Shown: positions 35,507-48,337, counted from the first letter of the stretch. The stretch: 64,000 nucleotides of DNA from Croceibacterium selenioxidans (GCF_018599195.1 NZ_JAHFVK010000001.1:992001-1056000), one strand, 5' to 3'. The notes: generated from the sequence alone by a model not told the origin. Made by a program: numbers and translations.

Positions 35507-37686
35507 CCGACTTCCTGCTCGAACTGCGCTGCGAGGAAATCCCCGCCAGGATGCAGGCCGGCGCGCGCGCCGATCTCGAAAAGCTGTTCCGCAAAGAGCT
35601 TGAAGCGGCAGGTGTCACCGCTGGCGCTATCACCGTCTGGTCGACCCCCCGTCGCCTGTCGCTGATCGCACGCGGCTTGCCCGAAGCGACCGAAGCGGTG
35701 CGAGAGGAGACCAAGGGACCCCGCGTCGGCGCTCCCCCGCAGGCTCTCGAAGGATTCTTGCGCAAGAGCGGCCTGACGCAAGACCAGCTCGAAGAGCGCG
35801 ACGGCGTGCTGTTCGCCGTGGTCGAAAAGCCGGGCAGGGCGGTCAAGGCCCTGCTGGCCGAGGCTATTCCCGCGATCGCACGCGCCTTCCCCTGGCCCAA
35901 GTCGATGCGCTGGGGTGCGGCTTCACTGACAACCGACAGTATCCGCTGGGTGCGCCCGCTGTCGGGCATCGTGGCGATCTTCGGCGAGGAACTGGTCGAA
36001 TGCACGGTAGGCGATGTTGCCAGCGGTTACATGACGCTCGGCCACCGGTTCCATCACGCTGGCCCGATCACCATCGGCAGCGTGGCGGATTATCAGGAGA
36101 AGCTGCGCGCCTGCCACGTGATCGTCGATCATGAGGAGCGGCAGAACCTGATCCGCTCGGGTGCGGCCAAAGCCGCGTCAGACGCCGGACTGGCGTTGAT
36201 CGAGGACGAAGGGCTGGTGATCGAGAATGCCGGTCTCACCGAATGGCCGGTGCCCTTGCTCGGCCGGTTCGAGGAGTCGTTTCTCGAGGTTCCGCCCGAG
36301 GTCATCCAGCTGACCGCCCGGATCAACCAGAAGTATTTCGTCTGTAATTCTCCCCTCCAGCTTGCGGAAGGAGCCGGGGTTGGGCCCGTTTCGGACGAAC
36401 GCGACACACCCACCTCTAACCCCTCCCGCAAGTGGGAGGGGGACAAGCTCGCCAATGCCTTTGTCTGCACCGCCAATATCGAGGCGAAGGACGGCGGCGC
36501 GGCGATCGTCGACGGCAACCGCAAGGTCCTGGCAGCGCGTCTCAGCGATGCGCGGTTCTTCTGGCAGCAGGATCGCAAGACTTTGTTGGCCGAGCAGGCG
36601 AAGAAGCTCTCGCGCATCACCTTCCACGAGAAGCTGGGCACGGTAGCCGACAAGGTCGAGCGGGTGGCAGAGCTGGCCGAATGGTTGGCGACGGAGGGTA
36701 TCGTACCGACCTGCGATCCCAAGCTCGCGCGTCAGGCGGCCGAGCTATGCAAGGCCGATCTCGTCACCGACATGGTTGGCGAATTCCCCGAACTGCAGGG
36801 CCTCATGGGCGGCTACTACGCCCGCGCCGAGGGTCTGCCTAACGCCGTCGCCGATGCGATCCGCGATCATTACAAGCCGGCCGGCCAGGGTGACGACGTG
36901 CCGACCGCGCCGGTGACGGTGGCGGTGAGTTTGGCGGACAAGCTCGATACCCTAAGCAGCTTCTTCGCGATCAATGAGAAGCCTACAGGGTCGAAGGACC
37001 CGTTTGCCTTGCGTCGTGCAGCTCTCGGAGTGATCCGGTTGATCGAGGCAAACGGGCTACGCATGCCTGTGGCCAAGGGTGAGCTTCTCGAATTCTTCGC
37101 CGACCGCCTCAAGGTGCAGCAACGCGAGGCCGGCGTGCGCCACGACCTGATCGATGCGGTGTTCGCGCTCGGCAACGAAGATGATCTCGTCCGCCTGCTC
37201 GCTCGCGTTCGTGCGCTCCAATCCTTCGTCGGCACCGAAGACGGCACCAACCTCCTCGCCGGCTACAAACGCGCCGCCAACATCCTCAAGAAGGAAGACT
37301 GGCGCGGGATCGAGGGCGAGATCGCCCGCACTGGCGAGGAAGACCCGCTGGCGCTGGTCGACGATCCCGACCTCGCGCCGGTGATCGCCGCAAAAATGGC
37401 GGAGCGGCATGGAAAAGAACTTTCCTACACGCCTGAACCTGCGGAAAAGGCCCTCATCGATGCGCTCGACTCAGCCGAGCCGGAGGCCAGTTCCAACATC
37501 GAAGCCGAGGCCTTCGAAGGCGCGATGGCCGCGCTTGCTTCACTGCGGGCGCCGATCGACCGGTTCTTTGACGAGGTAACGGTGAACGACGAGAATTCGG
37601 ATAAGCGCGCAGCCCGCCTCGACCTGCTTGCACGGTTCCGTGCTGCAGTGCACAGCGTGGCGGATTTCTCGCGCATCGAAGGGTAA
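35503..37686 (+). CDS. glyS: Glycyl-tRNA synthetase, beta subunit, with an in-frame repeat insertion
   Basis: The 727-residue beta subunit binds tRNA-Gly. ATG 35503 overlaps the glyQ stop (ATGA) and begins the conserved [17 protein letters not shown]. Typical segments follow, such as PMPLPK-like [15 protein letters not shown]-like MTLGHRFHH, and the HD-like and anticodon-binding C-terminal region. Residues 282-314 interrupt the usual YFVC...[12 protein letters not shown] stretch with about 30 extra residues encoded by the palindromic repeat at 36350-36443. The frame stays open, so the protein is probably functional with an exposed loop. The length is about 30 residues more than expected for the family. 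Confidence 0.96.
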   Translation: MTDFLLELRCEEIPARMQAGARADLEKLFRKELEAAGVTAGAITVWSTPRRLSLIARGLPEATEAVREETKGPRVGAPPQALEGFLRKSGLTQDQLEERDGVLFAVVEKPGRAVKALLAEAIPAIARAFPWPKSMRWGAASLTTDSIRWVRPLSGIVAIFGEELVECTVGDVASGYMTLGHRFHHAGPITIGSVADYQEKLRACHVIVDHEERQNLIRSGAAKAASDAGLALIEDEGLVIENAGLTEWPVPLLGRFEESFLEVPPEVIQLTARINQKYFVCNSPLQLAEGAGVGPVSDERDTPTSNPSRKWEGDKLANAFVCTANIEAKDGGAAIVDGNRKVLAARLSDARFFWQQDRKTLLAEQAKKLSRITFHEKLGTVADKVERVAELAEWLATEGIVPTCDPKLARQAAELCKADLVTDMVGEFPELQGLMGGYYARAEGLPNAVADAIRDHYKPAGQGDDVPTAPVTVAVSLADKLDTLSSFFAINEKPTGSKDPFALRRAALGVIRLIEANGLRMPVAKGELLEFFADRLKVQQREAGVRHDLIDAVFALGNEDDLVRLLARVRALQSFVGTEDGTNLLAGYKRAANILKKEDWRGIEGEIARTGEEDPLALVDDPDLAPVIAAKMAERHGKELSYTPEPAEKALIDALDSAEPEASSNIEAEAFEGAMAALASLRAPIDRFFDEVTVNDENSDKRAARLDLLARFRAAVHSVADFSRIEG
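36350..36443. repeat. REP-like palindromic element inside glyS
   Basis: About 94 bases whose two ends are imperfect inverted copies: the left end CTCCCCTCCAGCTTGC matches the reverse complement of the right end (TCCCCCTCCCACTTGC) at 12 of 16 positions. Each half also folds on itself; the right half contains CCCCTCCC-GCAAGT-GGGAGGGG. The layout resembles the intergenic REP-type palindromes of many alphaproteobacteria. It lies wholly inside the glyS reading frame without a stop. No second copy was noticed in this window. Confidence 0.75.
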
Positions 37687-37745
37687 GTTGACACTTTTCG
37701 GAACTGTGTCACCCCGTCACCCCTGACAGATATTCGGGAGTTAAG

Positions 37746-40417
<2,672 letters not shown>

Positions 40418-40421
<4 letters not shown>

Positions 40422-41206
40422 CCCAGGCTCTTCGAGGGATGCCGGCCGCTGAGTGTGACAATTTCAAAGGTCTCTACCACGCGGCCGCTCTCGCCCGCCT
40501 CGGCTGCGAAAGCCAACCGAGCCCGCTCAAGACCGGCTTTGCCCAATGCCGGGGCGAGCGAGGCGAGGACATTGCCGAGTCCCTGCGCTCGCAAGTCAGC
40601 GGCCATTTGGTCGAGCGAGCGGTAGGACACCGTCAGTGTGCGGCTGTCGGCCACCGGATCGGCCCATCCGGCCCGCTGGAGCAGCTGGGCCCCGGCGCGC
40701 ACGTCCACTTGGGGATGCAGCCGCGCCGAGGGCCGATCGTCGTCGGCCGCGAGCATGATCCGCCTAAGTGCGGGCAGGCTCCCGGCGCCGACAAAGCTGG
40801 CGATGGCCATCCCACCTGGCGCCAGGGCTTTCCGGATATGGATCAAGGCGCCGGGAAGATCGTTCACCGTGTCGAGCGACGACACACTGGCGATAAAATC
40901 GAAACCTCCGAGGGCAAAGGGCTGCTCTTCGTCGAACCCGTCGGCGGCGTCGACCTGGCAAACCTCCGTGCCTTGTTGTCGCAAGGTGCGGGCCAACTCG
41001 CCAGTCCAGTCCCCCACGACGAGTGCCCGCTTCGGGTCGTGCCGCACGAAAGCAAGCCGCTCCAAGATGTCCCCGACCATGTCCTCGACGACAAACCGCG
41101 CGGGGTTCGGTCGCTGCTGGAGATAATGGATACGCCGCCGCGCTGCGATACGTCGCGTGGTGGAGAAGATGGTGGGGGGCGCGCTGGACACGTTCGGCTC
41201 CTGCAT
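40418..41206 (-). CDS. SAM-dependent methyltransferase-fold protein, NDUFAF5-like
   Basis: A 262-residue protein with the Methyltransf_11 layout: RALVVGDWTGELARTLRQQG as a degenerate motif I, then VDAADGF, DFIASVSSLDTVNDLPGAL (motif post-I region, in part) and LAPGGMAIASF. The N-terminus (STTRRIAARRRIHYLQQRP) and the tail resemble NDUFAF5/BioC relatives that modify complex I in mitochondria. The glycine-rich loop GDWTGE differs from the standard GxGxG, which may lower cofactor binding. Divergent from comF, convergent with ppdK. The complex I link is inferred. Confidence 0.75.
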
Positions 41207-41238
41207 CGCCCCGCCGCCTCGCGCAAGGCCGCGCTCGG

Positions 41239-41973
41239 ATGAAACTCGCTGCCGCGTTCGGTCCGCTGGTGGATCTCATCTATCCGCCAAGGTGCCCCTC
41301 ATGTGGCGATGGGATCACCAGCCAAGACGGCCTTTGTCCGGCCTGCTGGGGCGACCTCGTGATACCGGGAGAGCCCGCCTGCCGCAGCTGCCAGCGCCCG
41401 TTCGAGAGCGAAGCCACGACGGACGGCCTGATCTGTGCGCCTTGCTTGGCGGAGCCGCCGCGTCACGATGGAATTGCCGCCGGCACCTTGTACAACGACG
41501 CGTCGCGCACGCTCGTGCTGGCGTTCAAACATGGGCGAAGACTTGCCCTGGCAAAGATGTTGGCGCGGATGGCGACCGCGCGGCTGCCCGAGCTTGCGGG
41601 GCCGTGGCAGGTCATTCCTGTTCCGCTGCATCGTTGGCGATTGTGGCGGCGGGGGTTCAATCAATCCGCGCTGCTGGCGCAGGAGATCGCGCGGCAGCTG
41701 GGTCAGGAGCTTGTGGTGGACGGCCTGGTGCGACGAAAACGCACGCCTTCGTTAGGCGGCCTCGGTCGTGGAGCCAGGACTCGAGCCTTGTCCGGGGCAA
41801 TCGCTGTCAACCCGAGGCGCCGAGCCGGGTTGCAAGGTGCGAACGTCATCCTCGTCGACGATGTCATCACGAGCGGCGCTACGACCAATGCATGCGTTCG
41901 CACGCTCAAACATGCCGGGGCCGAGAAGGTGATGATCGCCTGTTTTGCGAGGGTGCTCGACGAAGCACTATAG
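41239..41973 (+). CDS. comF: ComF-family phosphoribosyltransferase-like protein
   Basis: From ATG 41239 the protein has 244 residues. An N-terminal zinc-ribbon region contains CPSCGDG, LCPACWG, CRSCQRPF and CAPCL. The phosphoribosyltransferase domain ends with the PRPP-loop VILVDDVITSGATT. This is the ComF/GntX pattern. In naturally competent bacteria ComF acts in DNA uptake after entry; elsewhere its role is less clear. Longer frames upstream overlap the divergent methyltransferase start and lack homology. A terminator follows within 12 bases. Confidence 0.9.
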   Translation: MKLAAAFGPLVDLIYPPRCPSCGDGITSQDGLCPACWGDLVIPGEPACRSCQRPFESEATTDGLICAPCLAEPPRHDGIAAGTLYNDASRTLVLAFKHGRRLALAKMLARMATARLPELAGPWQVIPVPLHRWRLWRRGFNQSALLAQEIARQLGQELVVDGLVRRKRTPSLGGLGRGARTRALSGAIAVNPRRRAGLQGANVILVDDVITSGATTNACVRTLKHAGAEKVMIACFARVLDEAL

Positions 41974-41983
41974 CCATACGCAA

Positions 41984-42012
41984 AACGCCCGGGGGTTGGC
42001 CCCGGGCGTTCG
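41984..42012 (+). terminator. Terminator-like hairpin after comF
   Basis: An 11-base-pair perfect GC-rich stem (AACGCCCGGGG at 41984-41994 with its complement at 42000-42010) has a 5-base loop. The following bases are TTCGCG, so the U-tract is weak, but the position 11 bases after the comF stop supports a terminator. Confidence 0.65.
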
Positions 42013-42238
42013 CGTGACGAAGTTCGCTGGACCGGTTGCCGCATCGCCCCCCAGCGGATGCGTCGGTCCAATCCCTCATGTTCCCGGCCCGCTCTTCGAG
42101 CTGTTGCCGAGACCCCCCTTCCTTGGCCCGTTTCACCGGCCTCCGGTCGGTTGCGGCCCGTCAAAGCCGCGGCGACATTCATCCCATCGAAAGGTTCTGA
42201 TACAAAGGGCCATCGCGGCGCAGCATGGATTTTGGACC

Positions 42239-42694
42239 ATGTCTGTGGTTATCGTGCAACAAGCGTCACTGAGCCCACCTGTTTTTCTTCCACGCGCCAA
42301 AAGGATAGTTACGATTTCGAAGCCCGATAACTCCGCCGATATCGAATTGGGTAACGTCTTTCAGCCGAAGTTTGATGCGAACGGTCTGCTGAGCGCTATC
42401 GTCCAGGACTCCGCCAGCGGTGAAATCCTGATGTTTGCCTTCATGGATCGCGAAGCGCTCGAGCGTACCCGCGAGACCGGCAAGGCCCACTTTCATTCGC
42501 GCAGCCGCGGGCGGCTTTGGATGAAGGGCGAATCGTCTGGGAACGTGCTTCATGTCGATTCGATTCTAGTCGACTGCGACCAGGACGCCCTGGTGCTAAA
42601 GGTGCGTCCTGTCGGCCCGGCCTGCCACACGGATGCGCGGAGCTGCTTTTATCGAGCGCTCGAAGGTGAAAGCCTGACTCGCATCGCCGACTGA
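42239..42694 (+). CDS. hisI: Phosphoribosyl-AMP cyclohydrolase
   Basis: HisI opens the adenine ring of PR-AMP in histidine synthesis. Conserved segments are DANGLLSAIVQDSASGEILM (in part), SRGRLWMKGESSGN and the zinc-binding CDQDAL and CHTDARSC. The start is uncertain: ATG 42239 gives 151 residues with a 30-residue tail before the first family segment; a start nearer 42320 would be typical in length but lacks ATG or GTG. No other his gene is adjacent. The 224 bases before it hold no gene. Confidence 0.9.
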   Translation: MSVVIVQQASLSPPVFLPRAKRIVTISKPDNSADIELGNVFQPKFDANGLLSAIVQDSASGEILMFAFMDREALERTRETGKAHFHSRSRGRLWMKGESSGNVLHVDSILVDCDQDALVLKVRPVGPACHTDARSCFYRALEGESLTRIAD

Positions 42695-42713
42695 CCGGCG
42701 CTAGGCGGCATTC

Positions 42714-44468
42714 ATGTCCAGCTACACTCCGCCCATTCGCGACGTTCGTTTCGTCCTCACCAACCTTCTCGGCATCGAAAGCTATTCATCACTCCCGGCC
42801 TTCGCCGCGGTTGATGGGGACCTGATCGATTCGATCATCGAAGAAGCAGGCCGCTTCTGCGCCGAGGTCATTGCGCCGATCAACCAAGTGGGGGATCGGG
42901 AGGGTTGTACACGTCATCCCGATGGCACGGTGACGACGCCCCAAGGTTTTCCCGACGCCTATGCCCAATACCGAGACGCAGGCTGGGGCGCCCTTGCGAT
43001 GCCAGAGGAGTTCGGTGGTCAGGGTCTGCCCCATGTCCTTGGCACCGCGGTAGAAGAGTTCCTCAACTCCTCTTGCCATGCCTTCAATATGTACACCGGC
43101 TCGATCATCGGAGCGGTCCTGACACTTGCGGCAAAGGGTTCCGACGAGATCAAGGCGGAATGGCTCCCGAAGATTGTCAGTGGAGAGTGGCTGGCGACAA
43201 TGGCCCTCACCGAGGCTCAGGCAGGAACCGACCTCGGCCTGCTTCGCACGAAGGCTGAGCCGCGTGACGACGGCACATTTGCCATCACGGGTGAAAAGAT
43301 TTTCTGCTCCGGCGGAGAGCACGACCTGACGGACAATATCGTTCACCTTGTCCTTGCCAAGTTGCCCGGGGCTCCAGAGGGTTCGCGCGGGATATCGCTG
43401 TTCCTGGTCCCGAAAGTGCTACCAAATGGTTCGCGTAATTCCGCTGGCTGTGGAGCCATCGAGCACAAGATGGGCATTCGCGCCAGCGCCACTTGCGTCA
43501 TGAACTTCGACGGCGCCAAAGGCTGGCTTGTCGGCGCGGAAAACGAAGGTCTGGCCGCCATGTTCATCATGATGAACGCCACGCGGCTCAGCTGCGGTAA
43601 CCAGGGCCTGGGCCACGCAGAACACGCCTATCAGAAGGCGGTGAGCTATGCCCTGGAGCGGAAGCAGGGCAGGGCGCCTGGGAGCCACGCCGTCGCCGAC
43701 CCGCTTATGGTCCACCCCGATGTGCGCCGCATGCTTATGGACGCGCGAGCCTTCACTGAGGGGTTTCGTGCCCTGGTACTGTGGACGGCCCTGCAGATCG
43801 ATCTTTCCCATGGCGCTGCCACTGAGGCCGAGCGGGCCGAAGCCGATGCGCTCGTCGGGCTGCTTACGCCAGTCATCAAAGCCTATGGCACCGACCGCGG
43901 GTTCGAGACAGCGGTGGCGATGCAGCAGATTTTCGGTGGCCACGGCTACATAGCTGAATGGGGCATTGAGCAGATCGTGCGCGATGCCCGCGCCGCTATG
44001 CTTTACGAGGGCGCGAATGGCGTCCAAGCCCTCGATCTCGCGGGCCGTAAGGTTGCGCGAGACGGTGGTGCAACCCTCGATCGATTCTTGGGCGCGGTTG
44101 AGAGTGACTGCGACGGCGCGGACGACGCTCTCGCCTTCTTCTTCGAGCCCCTGCGGGAATCGGTGCAGGAGGTCCGCACGGCGGCGCACGCGCTGATGAC
44201 GATGGGAAAATCAGATCCCAACAATCTCGGTGCCGGCTCCTACGCGTTCCTGCAGATGATGGGCATGACCGCCATCGGATGGATGTGGTTACGAATGGCC
44301 AAGGCCGCGCTGCCCGATAGGGATGAACCCTTCTTCGCGGCGAAGTTAGCGACCGCGCGACACTATGCGCTCCATACCCTGCCTCAAGTCCCGATGCTGC
44401 GACGAAAGGTAGAGGCCGGGGCCGCGGTGCTCATGGCGATCCCGGCAGAAGAATTCCTGCGCGGCTAG
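42714..44468 (+). CDS. Acyl-CoA dehydrogenase (long DmdC/FadE-like type)
   Basis: The 584-residue FAD enzyme oxidises acyl-CoA to enoyl-CoA. The first FAD signature MALTEAQAGTDLG is near 165, the second region has QQIFGGHGYIAEWGIEQIVRDAR (in part), and YEGANGVQALDLAGRK holds the loop of the catalytic base. A C-terminal extension of about 130 residues is typical of the DmdC-like subgroup, which includes 3-methylmercaptopropionyl-CoA dehydrogenase and related enzymes. AGGCGG precedes the ATG, 20 bases after hisI. The substrate cannot be told from the sequence alone. Confidence 0.9.
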   Translation: MSSYTPPIRDVRFVLTNLLGIESYSSLPAFAAVDGDLIDSIIEEAGRFCAEVIAPINQVGDREGCTRHPDGTVTTPQGFPDAYAQYRDAGWGALAMPEEFGGQGLPHVLGTAVEEFLNSSCHAFNMYTGSIIGAVLTLAAKGSDEIKAEWLPKIVSGEWLATMALTEAQAGTDLGLLRTKAEPRDDGTFAITGEKIFCSGGEHDLTDNIVHLVLAKLPGAPEGSRGISLFLVPKVLPNGSRNSAGCGAIEHKMGIRASATCVMNFDGAKGWLVGAENEGLAAMFIMMNATRLSCGNQGLGHAEHAYQKAVSYALERKQGRAPGSHAVADPLMVHPDVRRMLMDARAFTEGFRALVLWTALQIDLSHGAATEAERAEADALVGLLTPVIKAYGTDRGFETAVAMQQIFGGHGYIAEWGIEQIVRDARAAMLYEGANGVQALDLAGRKVARDGGATLDRFLGAVESDCDGADDALAFFFEPLRESVQEVRTAAHALMTMGKSDPNNLGAGSYAFLQMMGMTAIGWMWLRMAKAALPDRDEPFFAAKLATARHYALHTLPQVPMLRRKVEAGAAVLMAIPAEEFLRG

Positions 44469-44482
44469 AACCCGCCGTTTCG

Positions 44483-45184
44483 CTAAACGAAAACCTCGTC
44501 GAATAGCTCGAGCATCGCCGCCCAGCTCTGCCGGTCGGCGCTTGCGTCGTAGTCTGTGGCGGGGTTGTCGTTGGGGGCGGGGTTGGTGAACCCGTGCTTC
44601 ACCCCACTGTACGAGTGGAAGTGCCAATTGGCCCTGGCTTCGTCCATCTCCTCCCAGAAAGCGATAACCTGACTGCGGGGAACCATCGGATCGGCGTCAC
44701 CGTGGCAAACCAGGATACGTGCGCTGATGCCGCCGGGCTCGGCCGGAAGACCGGTATCGAGCAAGCCGTGAAAGCTAACTACCGCCTCTAACGGAGCTCC
44801 ATCGCGGGCCAACTCGAGCGCTGCCTGCCCTCCCATGCAGAAGCCGATCGCGGCGATCGGAAGTCCGCGAGCTTCGGGCTGAGAACAAAGAGCCTTGAGG
44901 CCCGCCTTGAGCCGACGACGATAGAGTTGAGGGTCGGGACGGATGTCTGCGGCCGCAGCTCGCGCCTCCTCGAAATTGCGAGGTTGGCTTCCGTAGAAGT
45001 CGGCGATCAGCGCGAGGTATCCGGCCTCTGCCAGCGCCAGCGCCTTGGCTTCGACCACGGGCGTCACGTTCATGATCGTGGGAAAGACGAGAATCGCCGC
45101 GCGAGGTGTGGCAGCAGGGTGGGCGATCCACCCTTTCAACTGGCTGGCACCATCGAAGTAAGTGAAGGGTTCCAAGCTCATCAT
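44483..45184 (-). CDS. Dienelactone hydrolase-family protein
   Basis: A 233-residue alpha/beta hydrolase of the dienelactone hydrolase family. The cysteine nucleophile motif GFCMGG is present, with the acid in CHGDADPMV and the His in GVKHGFTNP. The ATG at 45184 (or the adjacent one at 45181) has no obvious ribosome site. It converges with the acyl-CoA dehydrogenase (14-base gap) and is divergent from the small exported protein. True dienelactone hydrolases act in chlorocatechol breakdown; this homologue could cleave other esters or lactones. Confidence 0.85.
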   Translation of the reverse strand: MMSLEPFTYFDGASQLKGWIAHPAATPRAAILVFPTIMNVTPVVEAKALALAEAGYLALIADFYGSQPRNFEEARAAAADIRPDPQLYRRRLKAGLKALCSQPEARGLPIAAIGFCMGGQAALELARDGAPLEAVVSFHGLLDTGLPAEPGGISARILVCHGDADPMVPRSQVIAFWEEMDEARANWHFHSYSGVKHGFTNPAPNDNPATDYDASADRQSWAAMLELFDEVFV

Positions 45185-45283
45185 TAACCAATAACAAGTG
45201 AGTAATGCGGGAGAAAGAGCCGATGTCTTCCCTGCTTTGCTGAAGCAATTGTTGGGATGCGGCGAATTTGATAAAATGACCCT

Positions 45284-45661
45284 ATGCAAGCCATTGGACT
45301 TCTCTCCCTGGCCGCTGTCGCCGCCAGCTCTGTCGCGTCTTCACCGACGATGGATCGAACCGGACAATGGTGGATTCGATTTTCGGCGCCACTTAGTGAA
45401 CTCAATGAGGACACGGCGCAATCCGTCGCAAAGATCCCTCTCAGTCTCGACGCCTTTCCCGGCTCATCACTGATTATATGTTCGACCAAGTCCGTGGCTG
45501 AACTAGGCAAGGCCCGTCGGGACAACGTGACCGAGGTACTGACAAGGGCGGGAATCCCCCCCGAGCGCATTCACGACGCTGGAGAATGCGGTCTCGAAGG
45601 CGATTCCCGATCTTTCGACAATGCGGAGTCGGTACTGATCATCATGCAGCGCGTCGGCTAG
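45284..45661 (+). CDS. Small exported protein with OmpA-C-like tail
   Basis: A 125-residue protein with a hydrophobic N-terminus ending near AASSVASS, likely a signal peptide. The C-terminal half (IICSTKSVAELGKARRDNVT then EVLTRAGIPPERIHDAG) has the rhythm of the OmpA-like peptidoglycan-binding domain, in which a segment of the form RA--V---L---G+---RI is typical. The usual NxxL...R peptidoglycan-binding pair is not clear, so binding may be lost. The ribosome site is weak. It is divergent from the dienelactone hydrolase and convergent with cysK. Function unknown. Confidence 0.55.
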   Translation: MQAIGLLSLAAVAASSVASSPTMDRTGQWWIRFSAPLSELNEDTAQSVAKIPLSLDAFPGSSLIICSTKSVAELGKARRDNVTEVLTRAGIPPERIHDAGECGLEGDSRSFDNAESVLIIMQRVG

Positions 45662-45669
45662 GAGCCAAG

Positions 45670-46590
45670 TTATTCGGTGGGGAGGAAGTCCGGAACCGAG
45701 AGATAGCGTTCGCCCGTGTCGTAGTTGAAACCAAGCACGCGCGTGCCGGCGGGCAAGTCGGCCAGCTTCTGTTGGATCGCTGCAAGCGTTGCGCCCGAAC
45801 TAATGCCTACAAGCAGACCTTCTTCCCGCGCACATCGGCGAGCCATTTCCTTGGCGTCTTCCGGCTCGACCTGGATGGCACCGTCGATGGCCTGGGTGTG
45901 GAGGTTGGCCGGGATGAATCCAGCGCCGATACCCTGGATGGGGTGGGGACCGGGCTGGCCGCCCGATATCACGGGAGAAAGCGTCGGCTCGACCGCATAG
46001 GCCTTAAGCTCGGGCCACGCTTTCTTGAGTTGTTCGGCGCAAGCCGTGAGGTGGCCCCCCGTGCCTACACCCGTGATGATAAAGGCTGGAGGGGCATCGG
46101 CGAAGTCACGCAGAATCTCCTGTGCAGTCGTTTCGGCATGGACCTTGATGTTGGCGGGGTTCTCGAACTGCTGCGGCATCCAGGCTCCGGGCGTCTCGTC
46201 GACGATTTGTTGTGCCCTTTCGAGCGCGCCCTTCATGCCCTTTTCTTTGGGTGTGAGATCGAAGGTCGCGCCATAGGCCAACATCAACCGGCGCCGCTCG
46301 AGCGACATCGATTCCGGCATGACCAGGATGAGCTTGTACCCCTTGACCGCGGCCACCATTGCCAAGCCGATGCCCGTGTTGCCGCTGGTGGGTTCGACGA
46401 TCGTGCCGTCCGGCTTCAAGGCACCGGATTGTTCGGCGGCTTCGACCATGGACAGGGCGATGCGGTCCTTGATCGAACCGCCGGGATTGGCCCGTTCGCT
46501 CTTCACCCAGACTTCATGGTCAGGGAACAGCCGCGACAAGCGGATGTGCGGGGTGTTGCCGATGGTTGCGAGGACGTTGTCTGCTTTCAT
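45670..46590 (-). CDS. cysK: Cysteine synthase A (O-acetylserine sulfhydrylase)
   Basis: The 306-residue PLP enzyme makes cysteine from O-acetylserine and sulfide. The PLP-bearing Lys41 is in NPGGSIKDR, the substrate loop [11 protein letters not shown] follows, and the phosphate-binding GVGTGGH is present. Length is typical. Its ATG overlaps the stop of the upstream MFS gene by 4 bases (ATGA), so the two are coupled. CysK also serves as a binding partner in other systems (e.g. CysE, toxins), but nothing here suggests that. Confidence 0.96.
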   Translation of the reverse strand: MKADNVLATIGNTPHIRLSRLFPDHEVWVKSERANPGGSIKDRIALSMVEAAEQSGALKPDGTIVEPTSGNTGIGLAMVAAVKGYKLILVMPESMSLERRRLMLAYGATFDLTPKEKGMKGALERAQQIVDETPGAWMPQQFENPANIKVHAETTAQEILRDFADAPPAFIITGVGTGGHLTACAEQLKKAWPELKAYAVEPTLSPVISGGQPGPHPIQGIGAGFIPANLHTQAIDGAIQVEPEDAKEMARRCAREEGLLVGISSGATLAAIQQKLADLPAGTRVLGFNYDTGERYLSVPDFLPTE

Positions 46591-47879
46591 GTGGCGGGTT
46601 CCTTGCCGGTCTCTTCGTGCAGAAATGTCGGGGCGAACGTCCTTGCTTTACGCAGCTCAGGAAAGATCCAGGCCCAGATTGCGGTGATTACTATCGCACC
46701 GACGCCGCCAAAGGCAACCGCTCCGGCGGCGCCAAGGATCGCAGCTGCCAGGCCCGACTGCAACTCACCCAGTTCGTTGCTGGCCGATACCGCCAGGCCG
46801 GAAATGGCGGAAACGCGGCCGCGCATCGTGTCGGGTGTGTTGAGTTGGACGAGCGAATTGCGAATGAACACGGAAATCATATCGGCCGCACCAAGGACGG
46901 CCAGGATGCCCATCGAGAGAAAGAAGTTCCGCGACAGGGCGAAGGCTGTGGTCGCGGCACCGAAGACGACCACGGCCCAGAGCATCTTGACCCCGACGTT
47001 GTTCGCCAACGGACGCCACGATAGCCATGCGGCCACGAGGGCAGCACCTGCTGCGGGGGCCCCGCGCATCAGGCCAAGGCCTTCGGGTCCGACGTGAAGA
47101 ATGTCGCGGGCGAATACCGGCAGCATCGCGGTCGCGCCGCCCAGAAGAACCGCGAAAAGGTCGAGCGTGATGCAGCCGAGCAGAAAACGCTCACGACGGA
47201 CGAAGGCAAACCCGTCGAGGATCTGCCGCAGCGGGTGGGCCGGCGGTCCCTGGTGGACCGCACGAACCGGGCGGACGGTCGAGATGAGCAGGCCCGAAAC
47301 CAGGAGCAGCCCGGCCGCGATGAAGTACGGCAAGGCTGGCGTATGCGCGAACAAGAAGCCACCGACCGCTGGTCCGGCCACGGTCGCGACTTGCCAAGCT
47401 ATTGAGCTGAGGGCGATTGCCTTCGGCAGCAGTGCCGGTGGTACGATATTGGGAGCGATCGCGCTCAGCGCCGGTCCGTTGAATACGCGGGCCGAACCAT
47501 GCGCAGCGGCAAGACCGAATAGAAGCGGGAGACTCAAGGTCTCGGCAGCGGTCGCGAAGGCTAGCGTCAAGGCAATGCCGCAGTCGATCACGTTGGCGAA
47601 AAGAACCACTCGCCGCCGGTCAAATCGATCGGCGGCCACGCCGGCCACAGGGGTCAGCAGAAACAGGGGCACGAACTGGGCCGCACCCAACAGGCCCAGC
47701 ATGAACGCGGCGTCGCGCACACTCATCCCATAATCAGCACGAGCGACGTCGTAAGTCTGGTAGCCGATCAGCACCACCATCGACAAAGTGGCGAAGACGG
47801 CAAGGAAGCGGGCCATCCAGAAACGCCGATAGTCGGCGATCTGAAGCGGAGAAGTGGGCTCGACGGGAGACGCAGTCAC
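46587..47879 (-). CDS. MFS transporter, MFS_3/EntS-like
   Basis: The 430-residue protein starts with GTG behind GGGG and has about 12 hydrophobic segments. The family motif A-like loop [14 protein letters not shown] lies between helices 2 and 3. Best matches by feel are the EntS/MFS_3 exporters with short loops ([34 protein letters not shown]). Translationally coupled to cysK, which suggests a sulfur- or cysteine-related export role, but that is inference only. The cargo is unknown. Confidence 0.85.
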   Translation of the reverse strand: MTASPVEPTSPLQIADYRRFWMARFLAVFATLSMVVLIGYQTYDVARADYGMSVRDAAFMLGLLGAAQFVPLFLLTPVAGVAADRFDRRRVVLFANVIDCGIALTLAFATAAETLSLPLLFGLAAAHGSARVFNGPALSAIAPNIVPPALLPKAIALSSIAWQVATVAGPAVGGFLFAHTPALPYFIAAGLLLVSGLLISTVRPVRAVHQGPPAHPLRQILDGFAFVRRERFLLGCITLDLFAVLLGGATAMLPVFARDILHVGPEGLGLMRGAPAAGAALVAAWLSWRPLANNVGVKMLWAVVVFGAATTAFALSRNFFLSMGILAVLGAADMISVFIRNSLVQLNTPDTMRGRVSAISGLAVSASNELGELQSGLAAAILGAAGAVAFGGVGAIVITAIWAWIFPELRKARTFAPTFLHEETGKEPAT

Positions 47880-47986
47880 CCGCGCCCCATGGCAGGAGAG
47901 CGCCTGCGCGCCAAGATATTAGCGCTTATCAGCGCTCAAGCGGTCGTTGCCGCGATGAGCTTGGGATGAAAAAAGCGAGGGCGAGC

Positions 47987-48337
47987 TTAGCCGCGGCGGC
48001 GGACGCGAGAATTGGGTTGGATCTGTTCGATCATAGCTACAAAATCGTCGAGCCGCAGAATGCGTTCGAACTGGAAGCCCGCTCGATCGCCGGTCCGCCA
48101 GATGCAGTAAGCTTCGATTCGACCGATAACGGGCAGTCGGACGATAACCCGATCACCCCGCGCAGGCGTTGGCGTGTCCGCCTCGATAGCGTCGACCATG
48201 AATCCGTGAGCCGAAACGTTGCTGATATGCAGCTTGATGTCGCCGACGGTCCGATGTTCCCCGATTGTCGGGAAATCAACCGAATGCCGCGCCGCGCGAC
48301 GCATTTCTGGCACAGAAAGCTGGGCTCCGCCTGCCAT
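47987..48337 (-). CDS. PilZ-domain protein
   Basis: A 116-residue single-domain protein. It has the PilZ features: RRAARH near the N-terminus (the RxxxR c-di-GMP motif), NVSAHGFMV (the D/N-x-S-x-x-G motif) and the beta-barrel segment RGDRVIVRLPVIGRIEAYCIWRTGD (in part). So it likely binds cyclic di-GMP and modulates motility, adhesion or synthesis of surface polymers. The start could be ATG 48337 or GTG 48346; GAGGGG lies upstream of both. No cyclase is adjacent. Confidence 0.85.
   Translation of the reverse strand: MAGGAQLSVPEMRRAARHSVDFPTIGEHRTVGDIKLHISNVSAHGFMVDAIEADTPTPARGDRVIVRLPVIGRIEAYCIWRTGDRAGFQFERILRLDDFVAMIEQIQPNSRVRRRG

Noticed and set aside
37688-37740. TTGACA just after the glyS stop as a possible ppdK promoter
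   Set aside because: No TATAAT-like element lies 15-19 bases downstream; the nearest AT-rich hexamer is too far.
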